DNA from: Pseudomonas fluorescens
Lineage (GTDB): Bacteria; Pseudomonadota; Gammaproteobacteria; Pseudomonadales; Pseudomonadaceae
Direction: 5' to 3'
DNA: 64,000 nt
Assembly (NCBI RefSeq): GCF_000802965.1
Contig: NZ_JSAK01000033.1
Span: 62,290-126,289, forward strand
A program made the position numbers and the translations under genes. How positions within the stretch are numbered: position 1 is the stretch's first letter; the number at the start of each line of letters is the position of its first letter. The notes below the pieces were generated by a model that was not told the DNA's origin, ran no database searches, and was given only the letters and a program-made list of their open reading frames with translations. Below are positions 17,908 to 25,949 of this stretch, piece by piece.

Positions 17908-19527
17908 ATGAGCCTGTCCCTCCTGAGCCGCTACGCCTTCTTTGCCGTCTGCGTAATTTTCACCCTCGCCAGCCTGCCCTTCCTCGAACACGACTGGCTC
18001 TGGCCGATCACCGCCGTCACCGGCGTTCTGAGCCTGATCGGCATTTTCGATCTGCTGCAAAGCCCCCACGCGGTGCGGCGCAACTATCCGATCCTGGGCA
18101 ACATCCGCTATCTGGTCGAAGCCATCCGCCCGGAAATCCGCCAGTACCTGCTCGAATCCGACAGCGACGCCCTGCCCTTCTCCCGCGCCCAGCGCTCGCT
18201 GGTCTACTCCCGGGCCAAGAACGAAAGCGCCGACAAACCGTTCGGCACGCTCATCGACGTGTATCAGTCGGGGTTCGAATTCATCGGTCATTCCATGCGC
18301 CCGGCGCCATTGAGCGACCCTAGCGGTTTCCGCGTGACGGTCGGCGGCCCGCAATGCGCTCAGCCCTATTCAGCCTCGGTGTTCAACATCTCGGCCATGA
18401 GCTTCGGCTCGCTCAGCGCCAACGCCATTCGCGCATTGAACCAGGGCGCCAAACTTGGCAACTTCGCCCATGACACCGGCGAAGGCAGCATCAGCGCCTA
18501 TCACCGCGAACACGGTGGCGACCTGACCTGGGAACTGGGCAGCGGCTATTTTGGTTGCCGCACCAGCGACGGCCGTTTCGACCCGGAACGCTTCGCCGCG
18601 CAAGCCCGGACGCCGCAAGTGCGGATGATCGAAATCAAGATGTCGCAAGGCGCCAAACCCGGTCATGGCGGTATCCTGCCCAAGCACAAAGTGACCCGGG
18701 AAATCGCCGACACCCGCGGCATTTTGATGGGTGAAGACTGCATCTCGCCCTCACGCCACAGTGCGTTTTCCACGCCGATTGAACTGATGCATTTCATCCA
18801 GCAACTGCGTGAACTGTCTGGCGGCAAACCGGTGGGTTTCAAGTTCTGCCTCGGTCATCCGTGGGAATTCATGGGCATCGCCAAAGCCATGCTCGAAACC
18901 GGCATCCTTCCGGACTTCATCGTGGTCGACGGCAAGGAAGGCGGCACCGGCGCGGCACCCGTGGAGTTCACCGACCACATCGGCGTGCCGATGCGTGAAG
19001 GTCTGCTGTTTGTGCACAACACGCTGATTGGGCTGAATCTGCGGGACAAGATCAAACTCGGCGCCAGCGGCAAGATTGTCAGTGCCTTCGACATCGCCAG
19101 TGTCCTGGCCATCGGCGCCGACTGGGCCAACTCGGCGCGCGGCTTCATGTTCGCCATCGGCTGCATCCAGTCGCAAAGCTGCCACACCAACAAATGCCCG
19201 ACCGGCGTCGCCACCCAGGACACCCTGCGCCAGCGCGCGCTGGTGGTGCCGGACAAAGCTCAGCGCGTCTACAACTTCCACCGCAACACCCTGAAAGGCC
19301 TGGCGGAGATGCTCGCCGCCGCCGGCCTCGAACATCCGTCGCAGTTGTCGGCCAAGCATTTGGTGCGACGGATGTCGGCGACCGAAATCAAGCTGTTCTC
19401 GCAGCTGCATGTGTTCCTGAAACCGGGTGAGTTGCTGACCGGTGAAGTGAATGGCGAGTTCTACTCACGGATGTGGCAGATGGCGCGGGCCGACAGTTTT
19501 GAGCCTAATGAAGTAGCGGCGGCCTGA
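17908..19527 (+). CDS. FMN-binding glutamate synthase family protein (GltB2-like), membrane-anchored
   Basis: A 539-residue protein equal to the FMN-binding barrel of glutamate synthase, without the amidotransferase domain. Two hydrophobic segments at about residues 8-50 suggest a membrane anchor. The barrel has FNISAMSFGSLSANAI, the FMN region VVDGKEGGTGAAP and a cysteine cluster CIQSQSCHTNKCPTG of the type that binds a 3Fe-4S cluster. AGGA precedes the ATG. Family members are annotated as glutamate synthase-like, but the physiological reaction is not established. It is monocistronic in this window. Confidence 0.82.
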   Translation: MSLSLLSRYAFFAVCVIFTLASLPFLEHDWLWPITAVTGVLSLIGIFDLLQSPHAVRRNYPILGNIRYLVEAIRPEIRQYLLESDSDALPFSRAQRSLVYSRAKNESADKPFGTLIDVYQSGFEFIGHSMRPAPLSDPSGFRVTVGGPQCAQPYSASVFNISAMSFGSLSANAIRALNQGAKLGNFAHDTGEGSISAYHREHGGDLTWELGSGYFGCRTSDGRFDPERFAAQARTPQVRMIEIKMSQGAKPGHGGILPKHKVTREIADTRGILMGEDCISPSRHSAFSTPIELMHFIQQLRELSGGKPVGFKFCLGHPWEFMGIAKAMLETGILPDFIVVDGKEGGTGAAPVEFTDHIGVPMREGLLFVHNTLIGLNLRDKIKLGASGKIVSAFDIASVLAIGADWANSARGFMFAIGCIQSQSCHTNKCPTGVATQDTLRQRALVVPDKAQRVYNFHRNTLKGLAEMLAAAGLEHPSQLSAKHLVRRMSATEIKLFSQLHVFLKPGELLTGEVNGEFYSRMWQMARADSFEPNEVAAA

Positions 19528-19530
19528 TCA

Positions 19531-19600
19531 AAGATCAAGAGATCGCAGCCTGCGGCAGCTCCTACATGGATCGCATCGCAGGCTGCGATCTTTTGATCTT
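19531..19600. repeat. Inverted REP-like repeat (type D)
   Basis: Arms built on AAGATCAAGAGATCGCAGCC and its complement form a long imperfect hairpin between converging genes. Similar sequence occurs at 42800 and as a single arm at 25791. It probably ends or stabilises transcripts of both flanking genes. Confidence 0.8.
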
Positions 19601-21108
19601 CACCAACGCAGTGCTTTGATCGGGGCGGGTTCCTTGATGACGATAAAACCGTAATCGCCAATCAGATAAATCCGGTAGAACTGGTTCTCCACCAACGCCG
19701 GATATTGCTGATAACCCACCCGCGTCGCATTGCGCCGCTCCTTCTCCGCGACGACGTTGGTGATGCCCACCTTGGGCAGGTTTTCGGCCAGCATGTAAAA
19801 GTCGATGTTCAACAGATAGTGCAACACCGGCATCTGCTTGAACGACCCCGCCGCCCCCACCAGCCAGTGATCGGAATAGGTCACCGACAGGTAAATGCGC
19901 TTGGCCTCGCGCAGTGCTTGATGGCTGGTAATGTCGCGTTCAAGGCTGAACAACGCGCTGGTCGCGAAGGTTTTCTGCACCGTCAGCACGCGCCCGTAAG
20001 CAAACGACAGCGACAGCATCGCCAGCAGCGGTACCAGCAACAGCAGCGGCAGTCGTTCATGCAGCGGTGCCAGCGCCAGATAGCTCAAATAGAACAGCAG
20101 CACCAGCAGCACCGCAAATCCCATCAAGGTTCTGGCGCCTTCGTTGAAGTCGCGGAAAAACAACGCGACACCAGACACCAACAGCATCACCACCGGCACT
20201 GTCAGCAGGCACATCAGGCCGATCAACCATTGCCTCGCCCGACCATCCTTGTGCTTAACGACGTTTAAACCCAGGCGAACAGCACCCACAATGGCGCACA
20301 GCAACAACCCGGCAAACACCCAAGCGAATCCGCCGTGAAACAACAGCAGGATTTTCTCCAGCACTCGCGCAAGGTTGATGTCGATTTGCAGCCAAGGCTG
20401 CGCCGACCAATCCAGCAACAGCGTGCGGCCCTCGCCCATGAACGGATAGGCCGTGACGCAGTAAATCAACCAGCCCAGCACGATCTGCGCGATTCTCCTT
20501 CCGATCAAAACGCCCCACTGCGGCCAGGGCGCTTTGTCATTGGCGGCCCTGAGCAAGTCCAGACAACACAGGCCCAGAAACACATTGATGCTGACCTGAT
20601 AAAGCCCCAGCGCCAGCGCTATCAGGAACGCCGGCACCAGCCATTGCACGCTGCGCGAAGGGTGACGAAAGGTGATCGCATAGATCACCGCCACCACACT
20701 CAGGGTCATGACGGGACCGTCGTATTGATACGACAGGTTTTGCAGGAAGAACGGGTTGTACCAGAGCGGCAACAGCACCAGGCAACAAGCGATGGTGGGC
20801 TCACGGAAGTAATGAAAGGTCAGGCTGGCCAGTGCCCAGGACATCGCTAAAGTGGCGATCAACAACGGCAATGGAAAGATGTCCGGCGCGGCATTACTGA
20901 AGGTCAGTGCGTTGTAGAACAGCTCGGCGAACAACCGCCCTTCCTTGGCCCAAGCCATGCCGGCCGACAGCGAGCGCCAGTTGTCATCGATGTAGGGATA
21001 GTCCGCGAGGATCAGCGGCAGGACATACACCAGGGTCGCCGGCAGGAAAAACAACCAAACCTGACGGCGCCCGAGCTCCTTGATGAAGAAATCGCTGAAC
21101 CGCCCCAT
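19600..21108 (-). CDS. Glucosyltransferase GtrII-like (serotype-specific GT-C transferase)
   Basis: A 502-residue polytopic membrane protein with roughly ten hydrophobic helices. An acidic motif occurs just after the first helix (ADYPYIDDNWRS), as in GT-C transferases where such aspartates are catalytic. The start at 21108 (MGRFSDFFIKEL) lies one base after the gtrB stop. In the Gtr system GtrB loads glucose on undecaprenyl phosphate, GtrA flips it, and this third protein transfers glucose to O-antigen in the periplasm. The third component varies between strains and sets linkage specificity, which cannot be read from sequence. The gene ends inside the type D hairpin. Confidence 0.8.
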   Translation of the reverse strand: MGRFSDFFIKELGRRQVWLFFLPATLVYVLPLILADYPYIDDNWRSLSAGMAWAKEGRLFAELFYNALTFSNAAPDIFPLPLLIATLAMSWALASLTFHYFREPTIACCLVLLPLWYNPFFLQNLSYQYDGPVMTLSVVAVIYAITFRHPSRSVQWLVPAFLIALALGLYQVSINVFLGLCCLDLLRAANDKAPWPQWGVLIGRRIAQIVLGWLIYCVTAYPFMGEGRTLLLDWSAQPWLQIDINLARVLEKILLLFHGGFAWVFAGLLLCAIVGAVRLGLNVVKHKDGRARQWLIGLMCLLTVPVVMLLVSGVALFFRDFNEGARTLMGFAVLLVLLFYLSYLALAPLHERLPLLLLVPLLAMLSLSFAYGRVLTVQKTFATSALFSLERDITSHQALREAKRIYLSVTYSDHWLVGAAGSFKQMPVLHYLLNIDFYMLAENLPKVGITNVVAEKERRNATRVGYQQYPALVENQFYRIYLIGDYGFIVIKEPAPIKALRW

Positions 21109-21109
21109 G

Positions 21110-22051
21110 CTAAAGCTCGTGCCGGGCTTTGCCGCCGACGATGTCTTTGACCACATAGCGCGGGCGGTGCTTGGCTTCAATATAGATACGCCCGATGTAC
21201 TCGCCGAGGATGCCGATGCCGATCAGTTGCACGCCGCCGAGAAACAGAATGGCGGTCATCAACGACGGATAACCGGGCACGCTGTTACCAAAGAAGACTT
21301 TGTCCAGCACCATGTACACCGCATACAACACGGCGAAGATCGACACACACCCGCCGACGTACGTCCATAAACGCAGGGGCACCGTGCTGAACGAAGTCAC
21401 ACCTTCGAGCGCCAGGTTCCACAGTTTCCAGCCGTTGAACTTGCTGCTCCCCGCGACCCGCCTGGCCCGTTCGTACTCCACCACCACGCTGTTGAAACCG
21501 GCCCACGACAGCACGCCTTTCATGAACAACTGATGCTCGGGCAACGCGCGAATCACATCCACCACCTTGCGATCCATCAGGCGAAAATCCCCGACGTTTT
21601 CCTCGATCCGTGTATAGGAAATTCGATTCAACAGGTGATAAAACAGCGCCGCACTGTGGCGTTTCAAATAACCGTCGGCACTACGGTTGCGGCGCTTGGC
21701 CAACACCACGTCGGCGCCTTTTTGCCATTGTTCGATCAACAGGGGGATGACGTTGATCGGGTCTTGCAGGTCGACATCCATCGGAATCACAGCGTCGCCA
21801 GTGGCGTATTCCAGGCCCGCGAACAGCGCGGGTTCCTTGCCGAAGTTGCGCGAAAAATTGATCAGCGTGACCAGCTCGTCTGCCTGCGCCAGCGCCGTGA
21901 CTTGTTCCGCCGTGCGGTCGGTGCTGCCGTCGTTGATGAAGACGATTTCGAATTCGACGCCATCGAGCGTCAACTCACGTCGCACAGCCCGATAAAACAG
22001 CTCGACCGCCTGTTCTTCGTTGAACACCGGAACGATCAGCGAGACTTTCAT
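21110..22051 (-). CDS. gtrB: Bactoprenol glucosyltransferase GtrB
   Basis: A 313-residue GT2 family enzyme with two C-terminal transmembrane helices. The nucleotide-sugar domain shows SLIVPVFNEE, INDGSTDRT and the metal-binding MDVDLQDP. This is the layout of GtrB/DPM1-like enzymes that move glucose from UDP-glucose to undecaprenyl phosphate on the cytoplasmic face. It overlaps gtrA by 4 bases and is followed after one base by the GtrII-like gene, so the three genes form a tight operon. Confidence 0.93.
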   Translation of the reverse strand: MKVSLIVPVFNEEQAVELFYRAVRRELTLDGVEFEIVFINDGSTDRTAEQVTALAQADELVTLINFSRNFGKEPALFAGLEYATGDAVIPMDVDLQDPINVIPLLIEQWQKGADVVLAKRRNRSADGYLKRHSAALFYHLLNRISYTRIEENVGDFRLMDRKVVDVIRALPEHQLFMKGVLSWAGFNSVVVEYERARRVAGSSKFNGWKLWNLALEGVTSFSTVPLRLWTYVGGCVSIFAVLYAVYMVLDKVFFGNSVPGYPSLMTAILFLGGVQLIGIGILGEYIGRIYIEAKHRPRYVVKDIVGGKARHEL

Positions 22052-22422
22052 GCGTCACGCTCGCGAAACACCACGTATTTGGAAAACAGAAAGCCGAGCA
22101 CCAGGCTCAACGCCGAAAACAGCGCAACGGTCAGCAAACCATGCAGGCGCCATACGTCGCCCAGATAGCCGACGCCATAACTCAGCGCCCCCATCGCCGC
22201 CATGAACAGCAAATACCCGCCGACCGACAACTTACCGTCAAACGTGTACAGCGCATTCATATAGAAGGAAAACGAGGCTGCGACGCAGAAGGCTGCCAGG
22301 TTGCTGACAGCCTGACGCCAACCCGCCGCCACACTCAGCAGGAAAAAAATCTGCCAGTGAATAAGGGTGTTGGCGACCCCGATCACCGTGTAACTGGACA
22401 ACCCTTTCCACAACCGCCTCAT
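22048..22422 (-). CDS. gtrA: GtrA family flippase
   Basis: A 124-residue protein with four hydrophobic helices, starting SSYTVIGVANTLIHWQIFF, typical of the GtrA family. GtrA is thought to flip undecaprenyl-phosphate-glucose across the inner membrane. It is the first gene of the gtrA-gtrB-gtrII operon, whose promoter should lie in the 250-base gap shared with the divergent OpgC-like gene. Confidence 0.92.
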   Translation of the reverse strand: MRRLWKGLSSYTVIGVANTLIHWQIFFLLSVAAGWRQAVSNLAAFCVAASFSFYMNALYTFDGKLSVGGYLLFMAAMGALSYGVGYLGDVWRLHGLLTVALFSALSLVLGFLFSKYVVFRERDA

Positions 22423-22674
22423 GCTGAAGCTCCCGGGTTAGAACGCGTCCTCTTCCCTAAGCATTTGAGCTTGTCTACTGTCAGAAATCGCAGATTCACC
22501 AGCCTTTCAGACCAGCGGTTAAACGCGACGACAATGCGAGGAGACATTCCGTAATATCCCGACTTTGCAATTGCCGGCGAATCGGGCCACCCTGCGCGCC
22601 GCCGATGAGCGGCGCGCCACTCTTTGCGCTGTCGACGACTCCTTTGTTCAACAACCGTTTACGAGCCTGCCGTC

Positions 22675-23799
22675 ATGACGTTAGCGCGCGATCACCGGAT
22701 CGACTTTTTTCGTGGCTTGGCACTGATCTTCATTTTCTGGGATCACGTGCCCCACAACCCGCTGGGTCAAATCACCCTGCGTAACTTCGGCTTCAGCGAT
22801 GCGGCCGAAATCTTCGTGTTCCTGGCCGGTTATGCCGCCGTGCTGGCCTACGGCAAAATCCTTGCGCGAGAAGGCTTTCTGATCGCCTGCGTGAAAATCC
22901 TCCGGCGCGCCTGGGTGCTGTACGTGGTGCATATCTTCCTGCTGGCGATGCTGATGGGCATTGTGTTCTTCGCCAACAGCCACGTGGAAACCCGCGATCT
23001 GGTGGAAGAAATGGGCATGCACCATTTCATCAGCGACCCACAGCAGGCCTTGATCGATGAGCTGCTGCTGCGCTTCAAGCCGAACCTGATGGACCCGTTG
23101 CCGCTGTACATCGTGCTGCTGGCGGGTTTGCCGCTGGTGTTGCCGATGCTGGTGCGCAAGGCCTGGGCGGTGGTGGCGGTGTCCTTTGCGCTGTACCTGA
23201 CCGTGCCGTTGTTTGGCTGGAACCTGGCCGCGATCAAGGACGGCGTGTGGTACTTCAACCCCGTGGCCTGGCAGCTGCTATTTATACTCGGTGGTGCGGC
23301 GGCGATTCACAGTCAGCGGCCGCGATTGCCGGAAACCCGTCCACTGATGCGCCAGCCATTGTTTGTCGGTGCGGCGCTGTACGTAGTGGCTGCCGGGGTG
23401 ATTACCGTCGCGTGGCGCTGGCCGCACATCCACGACGCACTGATGCCGGCCAGCCTGAGCGAATGGCTGTACCCGATCAGCAAAACCGACCTTTCGCCCG
23501 TGCGCCTGATTCACTTCCTGGCATTGGCCTACGTCACCGCGAAACTGCTGCCCGATACCGGCTGGACGCAAAACTGGCTGGCGCAGCAAAGCTGTCGCAT
23601 GGGGCGTTTTTCCCTGGAGATCTTCTGCCTCGGCGTGTTGCTGGCGCCACTGGCGGACATGATCAATGCGCTGACCGACGATGCGTTCACCATGCAGGTG
23701 TTTACGGCGTTGGTGGGGGCTGGAGTGATGGCGTTGCTGGCAGTTTGGCTGGAGTTCAACAAGCGTTTGAATCGTTCGCCTCAAGTCGCGCCCGCCTGA
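22675..23799 (+). CDS. OpgC domain-containing membrane acyltransferase-like protein
   Basis: A 374-residue polytopic protein with about ten hydrophobic helices. The N-terminus RDHRIDFFRGLALIFIFWDH carries the RxDFFRG...DH pattern of OpgC, a membrane enzyme that succinylates periplasmic glucans in Enterobacteria. I use the ATG at 22675; an upstream ATG at 22624 adds 17 residues with no support. It is divergent from gtrABC, so this stretch may be a small surface-glycan modification locus, but the acceptor is unknown. Confidence 0.8.
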   Translation: MTLARDHRIDFFRGLALIFIFWDHVPHNPLGQITLRNFGFSDAAEIFVFLAGYAAVLAYGKILAREGFLIACVKILRRAWVLYVVHIFLLAMLMGIVFFANSHVETRDLVEEMGMHHFISDPQQALIDELLLRFKPNLMDPLPLYIVLLAGLPLVLPMLVRKAWAVVAVSFALYLTVPLFGWNLAAIKDGVWYFNPVAWQLLFILGGAAAIHSQRPRLPETRPLMRQPLFVGAALYVVAAGVITVAWRWPHIHDALMPASLSEWLYPISKTDLSPVRLIHFLALAYVTAKLLPDTGWTQNWLAQQSCRMGRFSLEIFCLGVLLAPLADMINALTDDAFTMQVFTALVGAGVMALLAVWLEFNKRLNRSPQVAPA

Positions 23800-23807
23800 G
23801 CGCTTTT

Positions 23808-23897
23808 GTGGCGAGGGAGCTTGCTCCCGCTGGGTCGCGAAGCGGCCCCAAAAACGGGACTGCTGCGCAGTCCAGCGCGAGCAAGCTCGCTCGCCAC
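23808..23897. repeat. REPIN (type B)
   Basis: Inverted pair of GTGGCGAGGGAGCTTGCTCC elements; the right arm has diverged to a CGAGCAAGCTCGCTCGCCAC form. It lies just after the OpgC-like stop codon. Confidence 0.88.
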
Positions 23898-23909
23898 AAG
23901 GGTCACATG

Positions 23910-23942
23910 AAAAAGCCCCGGCCAAATGGACCGGGGCTTTCT
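23910..23942 (-). terminator. Rho-independent terminator of the permease gene
   Basis: AAAGCCCCGG and CCGGGGCTTT form a strong hairpin, followed on the minus strand by a run of T. It is placed 20 bases after the permease stop. The other strand has a short T-rich tail as well, so it may also stop read-through from the OpgC-like gene. Confidence 0.85.
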
Positions 23943-23960
23943 CGTTTCAGGCGTTAAGAC

Positions 23961-25382
23961 TTACGACGCCGAATGCACCGCACCCTGCGTCACATTGGTC
24001 GGTTGCAGCTTGAACACATAGAACAACACCGTCAGCAGAACCAGGAACGCCGGGCCGACATACAGCGCCACGCGGGTATCCGGGAAGTAGGCCATCAGGC
24101 CGACCACCAGCACCAGGAACGCCAGCGCCAGATACGAACTGACCGGGTACAGCCACATGCGGTATTTCAGGCCGGCACGTTCGCTGGCGCTCAGGCTTTT
24201 GCGGAACTTGAGTTGGGCCAGCAGGATCATCACCCAGGTCCAGATCGCGCCGAAAGTGGCAATCGCGGTCACCCAGACGAAGACTTTTTCCGGCACCAGG
24301 TAGTTGAGCAACACGCCCAGCAACAAGGCGCCCATCGACAACAGCAACGCGCGGCGCGGCACGCCGTTGCTCGAGGTCTTGGCGAAACCGGCCGGAGCCT
24401 GGCCATTCTGCGCCAGGCTGTAGAGCATGCGCCCGGTGCTGAAGATGCCGCCGTTGCAGGACGAAAGCGCCGCAGTGATCACCACGAAGTTGATGATACC
24501 GGCGGCCGTCTTGATACCCAGACGCTCAAAGGTCATCACGAAAGGGCTGCCCTGGGTGCCGATTTCGTTCCACGGGTAGATCGACAGGATCACGAACAGC
24601 GCACCCACGTAGAACAACAGAATCCGCCAGAACACCGAGCCGATCGCATCGGGAATGGTCTTCTGCGGGTTCTTCGCTTCACCGGCGGTCAGGCCGATCA
24701 TCTCGACACCGAGGTAGGCGAACATGACCATTTGCAGCGACATCAACACGCCTTGCACGCCGTTGGGCATGAAGCCGCCATGGGTCCAGAGATTGGAAAT
24801 CCCCAAGGCCACGCCGTCGTTGCCGAAACCGAAAGCGATGATGCCGACACCGCCGAGCACCATGGCGATGATGGTGACGATCTTGATCAGGGCGAACCAG
24901 AATTCGAATTCACCGAACGCCTTCACGGCGATCAGGTTGATGGTGCCCATGCTGACCAATGCCGACAGCGCCCAGATCCAGCGCGGCACATCGGGGAACC
25001 AGACGCCCATATACACCGCCACAGCGGTGATTTCGGCGACACAGGTCACCAGCCACAGGAACCAGTAGTTCCAGCCGGTCAGGAAGCCCGCCAGCGGGCC
25101 GAGGTAGTCTTGGGCATAACGGCTGAACGAGCCGGCCACCGGGTTGTGCACGGCCATTTCACCGAGGGCGCGCATGATCACCAGGATCGCCAGACCGCCG
25201 ATGATGTAGGACAGCATGATCGCCGGCCCCGCCATTTCAATGGCCTTGGCCGAACCGAGAAACAGACCGACGCCGATACAGGCACCGAGTGCCATCAAGC
25301 GAATATGCCGTTCGCCGAGTTCGCGTTTGAGCGGACCGCCCTGAGCGGTTTCGCCGTGGGGCAGATGATTGCCTACGGACAT
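23961..25382 (-). CDS. Amino-acid permease, ProY/AroP-like
   Basis: A 473-residue APC-superfamily transporter with about twelve hydrophobic helices. It has the hallmark GERHIRLMALGACIGVGLF at residues 23-41 and LGEMAVHNPVAGSFSRYA after helix 2. Long stretches resemble E. coli ProY (for example VMFAYLGVEMIGLTAGEAK and YPWNEIGTQGSPFV), so proline or a related amino acid is a fair guess, but substrate cannot be fixed by sequence. It is a single gene with its own terminator and a long untranslated region or promoter region upstream. Confidence 0.85.
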   Translation of the reverse strand: MSVGNHLPHGETAQGGPLKRELGERHIRLMALGACIGVGLFLGSAKAIEMAGPAIMLSYIIGGLAILVIMRALGEMAVHNPVAGSFSRYAQDYLGPLAGFLTGWNYWFLWLVTCVAEITAVAVYMGVWFPDVPRWIWALSALVSMGTINLIAVKAFGEFEFWFALIKIVTIIAMVLGGVGIIAFGFGNDGVALGISNLWTHGGFMPNGVQGVLMSLQMVMFAYLGVEMIGLTAGEAKNPQKTIPDAIGSVFWRILLFYVGALFVILSIYPWNEIGTQGSPFVMTFERLGIKTAAGIINFVVITAALSSCNGGIFSTGRMLYSLAQNGQAPAGFAKTSSNGVPRRALLLSMGALLLGVLLNYLVPEKVFVWVTAIATFGAIWTWVMILLAQLKFRKSLSASERAGLKYRMWLYPVSSYLALAFLVLVVGLMAYFPDTRVALYVGPAFLVLLTVLFYVFKLQPTNVTQGAVHSAS

Positions 25383-25949
25383 GGGGGTACAACCTCGTCT
25401 TGTTATTGGATATGACCACCGAGTGTCGAAGTGCCGACCGATAAGCCAGTGCTTCGCGAAACCGGGCCTGCTTCGTGGGCGGGACCGTCTTGCCGGGTAA
25501 AACCTGCAAGATCAGCGGGGCGTGCAGTATAAAAAGCTCGCGTCAGAGTTTTTCACTCTATAAATCACAAAAATCAGGCGTAAATCCCGGTAAAACCGCT
25601 ACTCGCGGAGATGGATTGTCTGGGTTTTGTAGGATTTTTCGCTTTTGAAGCGGTGGCGAGTATTGCACGGTATTGGTGCGTCGTCATGCCCCGACGTAGG
25701 TCTTATTTTTGCTTGCGATGGCTCTAAATCGGTGGTTTCGGATGCCGTTTCGATGGGCGAACGCATGTTCCCCTTTGCGCACGATTTACTGTAGGAGCTG
25801 CCGAAGGCTGCGATCTTTAAGCGGCCGTTACCGCAGAAATGGATATGTACACAAACCGATACCCCAAATCACCCTTTTGGATCCTCACAATTTTTTCACC
25901 AACGCCAACCACCGTCTAAGCTTCAGACAAGTCCGATCAATCTGCGTGA
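25383..25949. other. Long divergent intergenic region between permease and penicillin-binding protein genes
   Basis: It holds no convincing reading frame. The left part (about 25530-25720) is AT-richer and probably contains the permease promoter. A single type D REP arm (GTAGGAGCTGCCGAAGGCTG) occurs at 25791-25818. I looked for a sigma-54 site near 25653 and found the spacing wrong. Confidence 0.6.

Noticed and set aside
25650..25670. Possible sigma-54 promoter (TGGCGAGTATTGCA)
   Set aside because: Only 8 bases separate the GG and GC elements instead of 10.
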